Positions 15,190 to 23,381 of a stretch of 64,000 bases of DNA are shown one piece after another (positions within the stretch are counted from its first letter, which is position 1; every line of letters begins with the position of its first letter). The translations under genes and the position numbers were made by a program. This DNA comes from Lacticaseibacillus rhamnosus (GTDB lineage Bacteria > Bacillota > Bacilli > Lactobacillales > Lactobacillaceae), in the NCBI RefSeq assembly GCF_900636965.1, contig NZ_LR134331.1, positions 682,001 to 746,000 of the forward strand, read 5' to 3'. The notes beneath the pieces were generated by a model. It was not told the origin of the DNA. It saw nothing but the letters and a program-made list of their open reading frames with translations, and made no database searches.

Positions 15190-15885
15190 ATGATAGTTAA
15201 ACCTAAAATTCTGGTAATTGAAGACGATCCTGATCTGAATGAGAGTATTGTTGATTTTGTTCGGGACTTTTCTCAGCCTGAAGCTGCTTTGACGGGTGCT
15301 GATGGTTTGTATTTGGCAGAAGAGGGGATTTTTGATGCCATTGTGCTGGATATTATGCTGCCAGAGCTGAATGGGTTTGATTTGCTTAAGCAGCTGCGAG
15401 CTAAGCAAGTGAAGACCCCGGTTCTTATTTTGACGGCTAAAGATGCTCTGACAGATAAGGTGCGTGGTTTTGAGTTGGGTGGTGACGATTACCTTACCAA
15501 GCCATTCCACCGTGAAGAGCTCATTATGCGGTTAAAAGCATTGTTAAAGCGGACAGGACATTTTTTTGATGAGGATGGGTTAACAGCCGGCCCGTTTGAA
15601 GTCCACCTAAACCGGCATGAAGTCTTAATTCACGACAAACCAGTAGCGTTAAATGGAAAAGAATTCGACTTGTTAGTGTACTTATTACAGAATCAAAAAA
15701 CCATTATTACGAAGGATCAGATTTTTGATCGGTTGTGGGGATTTGATTCGGATACGGCCGTCAGTGTCGTCGAAGTTTATATGTCGAACCTGCGCAAAAA
15801 GTTAAAACCGATGCAAGCCGACGTATGGATCAAAACAATTCGCAATGTCGGTTACATCTTTCAGGAACCGGAGGACCGTGCATGA
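15190..15885 (+). CDS. Response regulator, OmpR family (CiaR-like)
   Basis: 231 residues; AGAGGAG lies directly upstream of ATG 15190. Receiver domain with acidic pocket IEDDPD, phospho-acceptor Asp in IVLDIMLPE, Thr in LILTAKD and Lys in LTKPF; winged-helix DNA-binding domain at about 130-225 (VALNGKEFDLLVYLLQN, VVEVYMSNLRKKL, IRNVGYIF). Sequence pattern FDFLxD, GADGLYLAEEG resembles streptococcal CiaR, a cell-envelope stress regulator; that assignment is from memory. The last codon overlaps the kinase start (ATGA). The four-unit palindromic array occupies its 5' region, and the gtrA operon is divergent. Confidence 0.9.
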   Translation: MIVKPKILVIEDDPDLNESIVDFVRDFSQPEAALTGADGLYLAEEGIFDAIVLDIMLPELNGFDLLKQLRAKQVKTPVLILTAKDALTDKVRGFELGGDDYLTKPFHREELIMRLKALLKRTGHFFDEDGLTAGPFEVHLNRHEVLIHDKPVALNGKEFDLLVYLLQNQKTIITKDQIFDRLWGFDSDTAVSVVEVYMSNLRKKLKPMQADVWIKTIRNVGYIFQEPEDRA

Positions 15886-17174
15886 ATGCAGATAAAGGCA
15901 TTAAGCGACAACAGCGACGTTTATTTATCGGTCAACTACTGAGCTTTGCCGGACTTTTTCTAGTGCTGGGGGTCATTGTTTTTTTCCTTTATGAACGTTC
16001 GATTTATCAAGATATCGATCATTCGCTGGAACAACAAAAAATAATGCTTACCAAGCCGGCACAAACCATGAGCGGTGCAGGTGGTCCCGGACGCCCGGTG
16101 ACTTCACGACCAGTACCTTTTCGGATGAACATGGTGGTTTTTAATAAAAAAGGAAAAATCATCAATCAGGCGATGTTAGGTGAACGGTTTTATGCCTATT
16201 TCAAAACGTTAAAACTAGATCGTCAGGCAGTTAATAAGTTGCAAAATTTGCCGACTTCAAATGGCACCTTTAGAACTTTACTGGTGAAGGTTCCGGTGAC
16301 GGCCGCAGATCCTCAATATGCCGGGCATTATGTGTTGATCTTGCAAAATACGGACGCTCAAGAAGCTGCCATTCGTTCTTTTCGTCAGGTTCTGATTTTG
16401 ACGATTATCCTATTTTGGGCGTTGGCACTGGGCTTGTCATATTGGTTATCAACCCGTTCAATGCGCCCGATTGTTCGGTCATGGCAGCGGCAGCAAGATT
16501 TTGTGGCAGACGCAGCGCATGAACTACGAGCACCACTGGCTGTGATTCAAAGTAAACAGGAAGCCTTGCTAACCAAGCCGCAAGCCACCATTATTGACGA
16601 AAGCGAGGCCATCGCAACGTCACTGGGCGAGACCAAGCGTTTGCGGCAACTCACGGATGATTTACTGACAATTGCCAAGGCCGATAGCAACACGATTGAA
16701 ATCGAATTGACCGATCTGCGGTTTGATCAAACACTGGCCCCGCAACTGGCTTCTTATCACGACATTGCGATTAGTCAGGATAAATCGTTTACCACCACGA
16801 TTCCGCCAAAAAGCCATGCCTGGTTTGACGCTGCACGGATTAAACAGTTACTGGTTATCTTACTGGACAATGCATTTAAATATACCCAGGCAGGCGATTC
16901 CATCTGGGTGAAGGTCACCCAAACCTCAAAAGAGTGGCAACTGGTAGTAGGCAACTCCGGACCAAGCATTGCTGACGCGGATAAATCACGTATCTTTGAG
17001 CGTTTCTATCGCGAAGATGCATCCCGTAGCCGAAAAACCGGTGGCAGCGGTCTGGGACTAGCCATTGCCCGCTGGATTGTGACCATCCATCATGGCCATA
17101 TCGAAGTAAAAGATGTTCATCCGCATGGTGCCGCTTTTGTGGTGACCTTGCCAAACAAACCGCGTGGCATTTAA
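15882..17174 (+). CDS. Sensor histidine kinase (CiaH-like)
   Basis: 430 residues from ATG 15882, overlapping the regulator stop by 4 bp after GGAGGACC; an alternative frame start at 15825 lies inside the regulator gene. Two membrane helices (about 18-40 and 170-190) flank an extracytoplasmic domain of about 125 residues. H-box DAAHELRAPLAVI with His and, unusually, Ala in place of Thr before Pro; N-box LLDNAFKYT; G1 NSGPSI; F-box IFERFYR; G2 GGSGLGLAI. No clear HAMP domain. It phosphorylates the adjacent regulator. Confidence 0.9.
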   Translation: MNADKGIKRQQRRLFIGQLLSFAGLFLVLGVIVFFLYERSIYQDIDHSLEQQKIMLTKPAQTMSGAGGPGRPVTSRPVPFRMNMVVFNKKGKIINQAMLGERFYAYFKTLKLDRQAVNKLQNLPTSNGTFRTLLVKVPVTAADPQYAGHYVLILQNTDAQEAAIRSFRQVLILTIILFWALALGLSYWLSTRSMRPIVRSWQRQQDFVADAAHELRAPLAVIQSKQEALLTKPQATIIDESEAIATSLGETKRLRQLTDDLLTIAKADSNTIEIELTDLRFDQTLAPQLASYHDIAISQDKSFTTTIPPKSHAWFDAARIKQLLVILLDNAFKYTQAGDSIWVKVTQTSKEWQLVVGNSGPSIADADKSRIFERFYREDASRSRKTGGSGLGLAIARWIVTIHHGHIEVKDVHPHGAAFVVTLPNKPRGI

Positions 17175-17186
17175 AAATTAAATACG

Positions 17187-17232
17187 AAAAATAGCCGTTC
17201 TCCAAACTCATAGGCTTGGAGGCGGCTATTTT
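17187..17232 (+). terminator. Bidirectional terminator after the two-component system
   Basis: AAAAATAGCCG..CTCCAA / TTGGAG.CGGCTATTTT forms a long stem between convergent genes and has T-runs on both strands. Confidence 0.8.
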
Positions 17233-17316
17233 CATGGTGGAAAAATTAAGGGTGAAGCAGCAGTGTGAAGCTTTGGTTGGGGATCGTCAGAATAGTCAAG
17301 TTACCCGTTTTAGCTT

Positions 17317-17697
17317 TTAACGGGCCGGATTATTGCGGACACCATTGGCTTGTGTGAAATCAATGAAGCCCATGTTGGTATCAATGTCGCCACCATCACC
17401 ACTTAAAACCAAAGTATTTAAGGTCGAGTTGAAATGGACATGCATATTGGCATTTAAGTCTTCCTGCGAATAACCCTTGATCAAAATTGGCCCAAGATTA
17501 CTGCTGATCTCAGTGTCATAGTCGGTTGCTGGGTCACTAGCCTTGACGACATTAAGTGAAAATTGAACTTGCATATGAATCATCGCGTGCTGCGAATACG
17601 GCCCAACACCATCTTCAAACGTCAAAAGCAACTTCTTGTCCGAACCCAAATGCGGTTGGATCTTGTTCACAGCGCCTTCGTCAAAATGGATTTGCAT
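17317..17697 (-). CDS. HesB/IscA-like (FeS_biosyn fold) protein lacking cysteines
   Basis: 126 residues from ATG 17697 (MQIHFDEGAVNKIQPHL), preceded by AAAGGGG; the open frame extending to 17811 has no ribosome site. The N terminus and the LLLTFEDGVGPYSQHA, FSLNVV and TNMGFIDF segments fit the iron-sulfur biosynthesis core domain seen in lactobacilli. The family normally uses conserved cysteines to hold Fe-S clusters; this protein has none, so a direct cluster carrier role is doubtful. It is monocistronic and convergent with the kinase gene. Confidence 0.7.
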   Translation of the reverse strand: MQIHFDEGAVNKIQPHLGSDKKLLLTFEDGVGPYSQHAMIHMQVQFSLNVVKASDPATDYDTEISSNLGPILIKGYSQEDLNANMHVHFNSTLNTLVLSGDGGDIDTNMGFIDFTQANGVRNNPAR

Positions 17698-17935
17698 CAG
17701 ATCAACCCCTTTCGACGTCAATGTAGGCTGATTAAGCAGTAAAAGCAACTTTTTTGACTTAGTGGTAATTTTACAACTGCTGCTGCTCATTTGCGGCTGA
17801 GGGAGCGTCAACGGTGATCCAAATAACGGCGGTCTTAAAAATTGACGCCAATCAGAATGAACTTTTTTATTTTTAAAATCGATTTTTTGTAATGATGTAT
17901 GATAATTCCATTTGTGAAGCCCTATACTATCTGAA

Positions 17936-17950
17936 TGAAAACGGTTAACA
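17936..17950. promoter_or_regulatory. Imperfect cre-like site before nitroreductase
   Basis: TGAAAACGGTTAACA resembles the CcpA cre consensus TGNAARCGNWWWCA but carries one extra base in the right half. It lies just after a possible -10 (TATACT 17923-17928), about 30 nt before the gene. Weak. Confidence 0.25.
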
Positions 17951-17978
17951 TATTAATTAAGAAATGAGGTAATTTAAA

Positions 17979-18638
17979 ATGACAGAAACAGTAGCGCCAA
18001 ACAAATTAACTAATAACGATTTAGCAAAGGTGATGTTCGATCGGCATTCGGTTCGCAAGTTCGATCCAACGGTAAAAATCAGCCGCGATGAGCTGCAAGA
18101 TATGATTCGGGAGGCAACAACCGCGCCGTCCGCATGCAATTTGCAGTCGTGGCATTTTGTCATCATTGACACCTCTGAAGGCAAAGAGAAGTTGAAAAAA
18201 GCGGCCATGAAATTCAACTATCCGCAAATTGATACCAGTTCCGCCATTATTTTCGTTGCCGGCGATACCCAATCACATGAGGTCTATCGCGATGTGTGGA
18301 CGAAGGTTTACGAGGCAGGCAAAATCAGTAAAGAGAAGCTGGACCAAATCTTCAACACCTTCCTACCACTGTACGAACATGCCTCACCTGAATTTCTGAC
18401 TTTAGATGCGACCATTGACGGCGCTATGGTTGCCATGCAATTGTTGCTTCTAGCCCGAGCATACGGATATGACGCCAATCCATGGTCCGGGTATGACTTT
18501 AAAACGATCATCCCAACACTAGGCCTGGATCCTAAACGCTTTGTACCGGTTATGGCGGTTGCCATCGGAAAAGCCGCTGAACAGCCATTGCAAACAGAGC
18601 GCTATGACGTCAAGCAACTGATTGATTACCTAGATTAA
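17979..18638 (+). CDS. Nitroreductase family protein
   Basis: 219 residues, ATG 17979 after GAGGTAATTT. FMN-binding nitroreductase fold: RHSVRKFDPTVKISRDEL with the phosphate-contacting Arg/Ser, EATTAPSACNLQSWHFVII, and a C-terminal GIGKAAEQP-like segment (VAIGKAAEQPLQTERY). Family members reduce nitro groups, quinones or flavins with NAD(P)H. The lactate oxidase gene follows after 39 bp and has its own strong ribosome site; co-transcription is likely. Both are flavoenzymes that affect redox balance when oxygen is present. Confidence 0.88.
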   Translation: MTETVAPNKLTNNDLAKVMFDRHSVRKFDPTVKISRDELQDMIREATTAPSACNLQSWHFVIIDTSEGKEKLKKAAMKFNYPQIDTSSAIIFVAGDTQSHEVYRDVWTKVYEAGKISKEKLDQIFNTFLPLYEHASPEFLTLDATIDGAMVAMQLLLLARAYGYDANPWSGYDFKTIIPTLGLDPKRFVPVMAVAIGKAAEQPLQTERYDVKQLIDYLD

Positions 18639-18677
18639 CCGAGTCACATTGACTGCGAAGAAGAAAGGAAACAAATC

Positions 18678-19784
18678 ATGGTAGATGCAGTGAAAGCTGA
18701 TCCATTCGGCAAAGTTAATGCAATTGATGTGTTAGATTTAGCAAGTTTAGAAGCGCGCGCTGAAAAAGTCCTTGGTCGCGGTGAATTCGGGTACATCAGT
18801 GAGGGCTCTGACGATGGCTACACCATGCACCGCAATACAACGGCATTTCAAGATGTGCACATGCTGCCACGTGTGTTACAAGGCGTTGAAAATCCGGATC
18901 AGTCAACAACGTTTATGGGCGCAAAACTTGCTTCACCGCTGCTAACCGCTCCCATTGCCAGCAACACTTTGGCCCACCCAAGCGGTGAACTCGGTTTAGC
19001 AAAAGGCGCCAAAGAAGCCGGTATCATGATGTCCCAAAGCACCTTTGCTTCCAAAACCATCGCGGAAACCGCAGCGGTCAGCGATGGTGCGCCATACATG
19101 TTTCAGTTGTATATGCCTAAAGACTGGGAATATTGTCAATACTTGCTAGACGAAGCGAAACAGGCCGGTGCACTGGCCATCATTTTGACAGCAGATTCAA
19201 CATTAGGCGGTTATCGTGAAAAAGACGTGATGAATCATTACCATCTCAAAGGCCGACTTGCCAACCTCGAAGGCTATAACACAGGGCAATCCGGGGTTGG
19301 TGCAGGCGGTTTGTTTAAAGAATCCATGCAAAAGCTGGATCTTGGCCTGATCAGTAAATTAGCCAGTTATTCAGGCTTGCCGATTATTATCAAAGGCATC
19401 CAACACCCTGCCGATGCCGTTGCTGCCATTACAGCAGGTGCTGCGGGAATTTACGTCTCCAATCATGGTGGCCGCCAACTCGACGGGGCACCAGGCGCCA
19501 TTGAACAGTTACCCGCCATCGCCGCCGCTGTGGATCATCGCGTTCCCATCATCTTTGACGGCGGTGTTCAGCGCGGCACCCATGTACTCAAAGCGCTGGC
19601 ACTAGGCGCTGATCTCGTTGGCATTGGCCGACCATTTAGTTATGGGTTAGCACTTGGCGGCTGGCAAGGCGTCAAGGATGTTGCCGACCATCTGAAAATG
19701 GAAATCAACATCGCCATGCAGCTGACCGGCTGCCAGACGATGGCGGATGTGAAGCAGATGAAGGTTAAAACGACATTTGCTTAA
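18678..19784 (+). CDS. FMN-dependent lactate oxidase / alpha-hydroxy-acid oxidase
   Basis: 368 residues, ATG 18678 after AGAAAGGA. TIM-barrel FMN enzyme with the diagnostic SNHGGRQLDG motif (catalytic His and substrate-binding Arg), FQLYMPKDWEY, LTADSTLGGYREKD, IIIKGIQHPADA and IIFDGGVQRGTHVLKALALGADLVGIGRP. Closest to lactic-bacterial lactate oxidases, which turn L-lactate and O2 into pyruvate and H2O2; a lactate monooxygenase or an NAD-independent dehydrogenase activity cannot be excluded from sequence alone. It is followed by a strong terminator. Confidence 0.9.
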   Translation: MVDAVKADPFGKVNAIDVLDLASLEARAEKVLGRGEFGYISEGSDDGYTMHRNTTAFQDVHMLPRVLQGVENPDQSTTFMGAKLASPLLTAPIASNTLAHPSGELGLAKGAKEAGIMMSQSTFASKTIAETAAVSDGAPYMFQLYMPKDWEYCQYLLDEAKQAGALAIILTADSTLGGYREKDVMNHYHLKGRLANLEGYNTGQSGVGAGGLFKESMQKLDLGLISKLASYSGLPIIIKGIQHPADAVAAITAGAAGIYVSNHGGRQLDGAPGAIEQLPAIAAAVDHRVPIIFDGGVQRGTHVLKALALGADLVGIGRPFSYGLALGGWQGVKDVADHLKMEINIAMQLTGCQTMADVKQMKVKTTFA

Positions 19785-19790
19785 GAAATT

Positions 19791-19833
19791 AAAAAGCGTT
19801 GGGCAATTTTGAAATGATTGCTCAACGCTTTTT
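19791..19833 (+). terminator. Terminator after lactate oxidase
   Basis: AAGCGTTGGGCAAT / ATTGCTCAACGCTT (14 bp, one G-U) followed by T5. Confidence 0.88.
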
Positions 19834-19937
19834 GAATATAACGTTTAAAGATACTTGTTGATACGAAATCAAAAATGGGGGAGGCGAGAAAGACCTTTGT
19901 ATCTACATTTCATTTCTTAATCTGACAAAATTATCAA

Positions 19938-19968
19938 AGATCCGCCGTGGCATTGCAACCACGATCTG
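19938..19968 (-). terminator. Weak hairpin downstream of the LPXTG gene
   Basis: AGAT..CGTGG / CCACG-ATCT around a CATTGCAA loop; on the minus strand only a short T-run follows. It may end the surface-protein transcript. Confidence 0.35.
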
Positions 19969-20056
19969 CCCTTGGTGGAGAAGAGCCGACTTCTTTAGTC
20001 TAGCGGATAATTGACGTTGACTAGTAAATTAATCAAAGCCAAACAATCATTTCAGC

Positions 20057-22924
20057 TTAACGTTGATGACGATATTTACGATGAGATTCAAAGCCAAGCA
20101 TACTTAATGCCGTCATAGCAAAACCAAGCAACATCATCCAAACGGTTATCACTTGATTTTCACCTGTTTGTGGGAAACTGTGCCGGCCATTTGAGTTAAC
20201 CGAGGCCTTGGCGGCTAGTGGTTTGGTCACTGGTGCGGCAGTCTTAGTGCCTGGAGTTGTTTGTGTTTGAGCGATTTTGATGATATTACCGTATGGATCA
20301 ACCATTTGACCATTCACAACTGACCATCCGGATACGGGATGACCGTTTTGATCAAGCACTTGTTGGCCATTAATATGATAGCCATGTTTTAATGCGTCTG
20401 CTTTAGATTCAAGCTGATGTTGTTGACGAGTAACATTATCAGCCAAAGTTTCAGCATCTTGGGCAGCTTTTAGAACTGATTTAGCTGTTTTGAGTTGTTG
20501 TTGCGCAGCGGTTAAGCTTGCGGTTGCCTCAGCCAATTTATTCTTAGCTGTCGCGGCTTTAGCCTTTGCATCTGCTAAAACAGCTTGTTTTTCACTAAGA
20601 TTCTTTTCTGCCGCAACGACAGCAGCTTTGGCTTTTGCAACCCCAGCGTCAGCTTTGGCCTGTGCTTCCTTAGCTTTGATTAAACGATCCTGTGCATGAT
20701 TCAGTTGATCGAGTTTGGCTTTTGCGTCTGTTACGGCTTGTTCCGCCTTCGCTAATTTAGCTTTTGCATCAGCGGTTGCGTCTTGATCTTTTTTAAGCTG
20801 GTTCTGAGCTGCTTCGAGACTTGCTTCAGCAGTAGCCTGCGCTGACTTTGCGAGTGACAGCTGTTTTTCCGCCTCAGCTTGTGCGGTTTTGGCAGCATTG
20901 AGCGCTGCAATCTTTGCTGGTTGATCTTGCAGACTTGCTTCGTAGATCTTTTGAGCAGTTGCTAATGCTGTTTCCGCGTTTGTCACAGCAACTTTGTTAA
21001 CGGCCACTTTATTATCAGCACTAGTCTTTTTGACGCTGGCTGCTTTTTGATCTTGAACGGCATCATTATAGTTAGCTTGCGCCTTTGTTTGTTCACCATT
21101 AGCCTGATCAAAAGCCGATTGTGCGGCAGCTTGGGTGGCGTTTGCCGTTGCAAGGTCCGCTTGCGAGCTAGCAAGTTGAGTTTGAGCATTCTTTAGGGCA
21201 GTTGAAAGTGCTTTTGTATCCGTTGATGTATTGAAGGTTGCATCATCGTTAACGGTTGCAACATTGACAGTTAGGAAAAGGAGTTGACCAGAACGGGCGA
21301 TTGTAACAGTGTCGGCTAACGTTTTGCTGGATTCGCCTACTCTATTGAACCCAAGTAAGGGTTGTAGATTTGAGGCAGCCAAAGTACCGTCTGAGGTGTC
21401 ACCTGATTTACTTAAGAAACTTGATAAGACACTATTGTTAAACACATTATCTTTTAAAATAGCCATATTGTACTGAGTTAATGGGTTTGTAGGCGGGTCA
21501 TCAAGCCAAGCAACTGTACCATCACTCTTTTTTGTGGGATAAAAGGCACGACTGTAAAGGAAGGAACCACCAGCAATGTCAGATGGTCCTATAACAGCAA
21601 CCTTTGTAGTGCCATTAACGCTATTGCTATTAATAATGGGCGGCATACCTAATTGCGTTCGGATGCGATTAAAAATTGCGAGATAGAGGTCTTCTATATG
21701 TGATTTCTGCGCAGAAGTGAGTGAATCATAGGCGCCTGATGGGGCGGCAAAGTTAATTGACGATATACCGATCGTTCTGCCTTTGTAATCTGTGCCAGTG
21801 TTCGTGTAAGGAAGTTCTTCACTCCAGTCAGCATCCGTAGGTTTATACGAGATACTAATACCTTTAGCAATGGTGGCTAAATGTGAATGTATATAGTTAC
21901 CATCTCGTGACTTGCTTGCCACCAGTTCCTTGGCAGTCGCTTTGGCATTGTCGGAGACGGTGACAGTAATGCCTTCTGCTGCTAAATCAATATTTGTCTT
22001 GGCTTGGGCCGCATCAAGAGCAGCTTGTGCATCCGTAACAGCTTTTTGTGCCTCCGCGACTTTTGCTTTAGCTGCAGTACTCTTAGCAGTTGCCTGTGCG
22101 AGTGCATCTTTGGCACTACTCGTTGTTGTGGCTTGATGGTCCAAACTAGACTTGGCTGCAGAGACCAATTGATCAGTGGCCGCTTGGGCAGTCTGTGCTT
22201 GATCGGCTTCTGCTTGGGCCTTGCTTAAAGCACTTTTGGCAGCGGCAAGGCTAGTGCTTGCTTGATCGACTGCAGTCTTGGCCGCCGTTGTATCAAGGGC
22301 CTTGGCAGCATCACTGGTGGCTTGCTTGGTGACGTTAACCTTGGATTGTTCTTGAGCGGTAGCATTTGCGGCGGATTGGGCGGCAGAACTAGCAGCGGAT
22401 TGAGCAGCTTGATCTTTGGCCTGCTGACTCGTTGCTAAATTAACAGTAGATTGGGCCGCTTCTTGTTCCGCCTTAGCATCACTCACAGCTGTCGCAGCAG
22501 ACTGCTTGGCTTCCGGTGTTGCCGCATCAGCTGCAGATTGTGCTGCGGAGGTCTGAGTTGCAGCAGACTCGGCGGCAGCAGCAGAACTGGCTGCTACACT
22601 TTGGGCCGCTTCCTTTGCTGCTTGGGCCGCGTCAACCTTTTGTTGCGCAGCGCTTTGTTTTTCCGTAGTGTCGGCGACATTTTTTGATGCATCATCCTTA
22701 GCTTTTTGGGCCGCATCGACATTGCCTTGCGCATCTTTTACGCCTTGTTGCGCAGATTCGACCGGTGTTTTAGCCGAAGTATCAGCCGCGGACTGAGCTG
22801 TCTTGCTTGTCGCACTGCTGGTTGGCGTTTGGTCATCGGCGTGTACGGTCGTCACACCGCCAGCAACGGTCAATACGGCGGCTGTTGCCACAGTGGTGGT
22901 GAGTAACGAATTATGCTTATTCAT
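20057..22924 (-). CDS. LPXTG-anchored surface protein with SEC10/PgrA domain
   Basis: 955 residues from ATG 22924 with GGAGGGG upstream. Sec signal peptide (about 1-31, ending VHADD); Ala/Gln/Lys-rich coiled-coil repeats (about 40-330); a globular SEC10/PgrA-type domain (about 335-590: YIHSHLATIAKGISISYKP, LYLAIFNRIRTQLGMPP); more coiled coil (about 600-850); a Gly/Pro-containing linker with HPVSGWSVVNGQMVDPYGN; LPQTGE sorting signal, membrane helix and RKYRHQR tail. Sortase A would attach it to the wall. The domain was named for plasmid surface-exclusion proteins, but no conjugation genes are near, so adhesion or aggregation is more likely. A double-HTH regulator is divergent. Confidence 0.92.
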   Translation of the reverse strand: MNKHNSLLTTTVATAAVLTVAGGVTTVHADDQTPTSSATSKTAQSAADTSAKTPVESAQQGVKDAQGNVDAAQKAKDDASKNVADTTEKQSAAQQKVDAAQAAKEAAQSVAASSAAAAESAATQTSAAQSAADAATPEAKQSAATAVSDAKAEQEAAQSTVNLATSQQAKDQAAQSAASSAAQSAANATAQEQSKVNVTKQATSDAAKALDTTAAKTAVDQASTSLAAAKSALSKAQAEADQAQTAQAATDQLVSAAKSSLDHQATTTSSAKDALAQATAKSTAAKAKVAEAQKAVTDAQAALDAAQAKTNIDLAAEGITVTVSDNAKATAKELVASKSRDGNYIHSHLATIAKGISISYKPTDADWSEELPYTNTGTDYKGRTIGISSINFAAPSGAYDSLTSAQKSHIEDLYLAIFNRIRTQLGMPPIINSNSVNGTTKVAVIGPSDIAGGSFLYSRAFYPTKKSDGTVAWLDDPPTNPLTQYNMAILKDNVFNNSVLSSFLSKSGDTSDGTLAASNLQPLLGFNRVGESSKTLADTVTIARSGQLLFLTVNVATVNDDATFNTSTDTKALSTALKNAQTQLASSQADLATANATQAAAQSAFDQANGEQTKAQANYNDAVQDQKAASVKKTSADNKVAVNKVAVTNAETALATAQKIYEASLQDQPAKIAALNAAKTAQAEAEKQLSLAKSAQATAEASLEAAQNQLKKDQDATADAKAKLAKAEQAVTDAKAKLDQLNHAQDRLIKAKEAQAKADAGVAKAKAAVVAAEKNLSEKQAVLADAKAKAATAKNKLAEATASLTAAQQQLKTAKSVLKAAQDAETLADNVTRQQHQLESKADALKHGYHINGQQVLDQNGHPVSGWSVVNGQMVDPYGNIIKIAQTQTTPGTKTAAPVTKPLAAKASVNSNGRHSFPQTGENQVITVWMMLLGFAMTALSMLGFESHRKYRHQR

Positions 22925-22966
22925 TTTTAAGCCCCTCCAAATGTAAAATCTAAACCCCATTTACTT

Positions 22967-22989
22967 AGATGTTATTGATAACAACATCT
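22967..22989. promoter_or_regulatory. Dyad in the 5' region of the LPXTG gene
   Basis: AGATGTT / AACATCT with ATTGATAAC between, about 45 bp upstream of the start codon. It could be an operator or a 5'-UTR hairpin. Confidence 0.35.
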
Positions 22990-23032
22990 ACACTAGGAAT
23001 ATTAAAATTATTTTGGTTAAAGTGAAGCTTTG

Positions 23033-23046
23033 TTGCATATTCGCAA
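23033..23046. promoter_or_regulatory. Palindromic operator-like site 1
   Basis: TTGCATATTCGCAA matches the perfect palindrome TTGCATATATGCAA at 27996 in 12 of 14 positions. It lies about 110 bp upstream of the LPXTG gene, just upstream of a plausible promoter (TTCACT-16-TAATAT, minus strand), and in the same intergenic region as a double-HTH regulator gene. Confidence 0.45.
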
Positions 23047-23381
23047 TTTTAGTTGTGTACAACATTGTTTGTGCATGGTACTTTAATAAAAAGTTCGTAT
23101 AGCCTTCGTTATCCTTTGAGCAAGCACAATTAAATTTCGGGTGCGACCAAGTAAATTGGGCAAAGATAGGGTCGTGTGCAATAATACTGTTTTGAAGATG
23201 ACACAAAAGAACCAAGTCGCTTTTAAAATGAGATAAAGTGATTCGGTTCTTTTTAAATTACATGATTGGAAATTTAGATTCGTAAGCTCGTGATCATTCA
23301 TAAAAACACGCTAACACGGAAGATACCTGTTATGCTAAGTTTGTCAGTTGGATGGGGTACCGGTTAGAAAGGGTGTTGAAT

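Noticed and set aside
14711-15193. Two open frames with repeated Arg/Leu/Pro-rich proteins (14711-14923 and 14960-15193)
   Set aside because: They are translations of the palindromic repeat array; the two proteins are almost identical because the DNA is duplicated, and neither has a ribosome site.
22004-22906. Cys/Arg/Gly-rich frames opposite the LPXTG coiled-coil region
   Set aside because: Antisense of Ala/Gln repeats; composition is an artefact of the sense codons.
22988-23301. Small minus-strand frames between the LPXTG gene and regulator 1 as possible signal peptides for an Rgg-like protein
   Set aside because: No ribosome site, no hydrophobic signal-peptide pattern, and they cover the presumed promoter.
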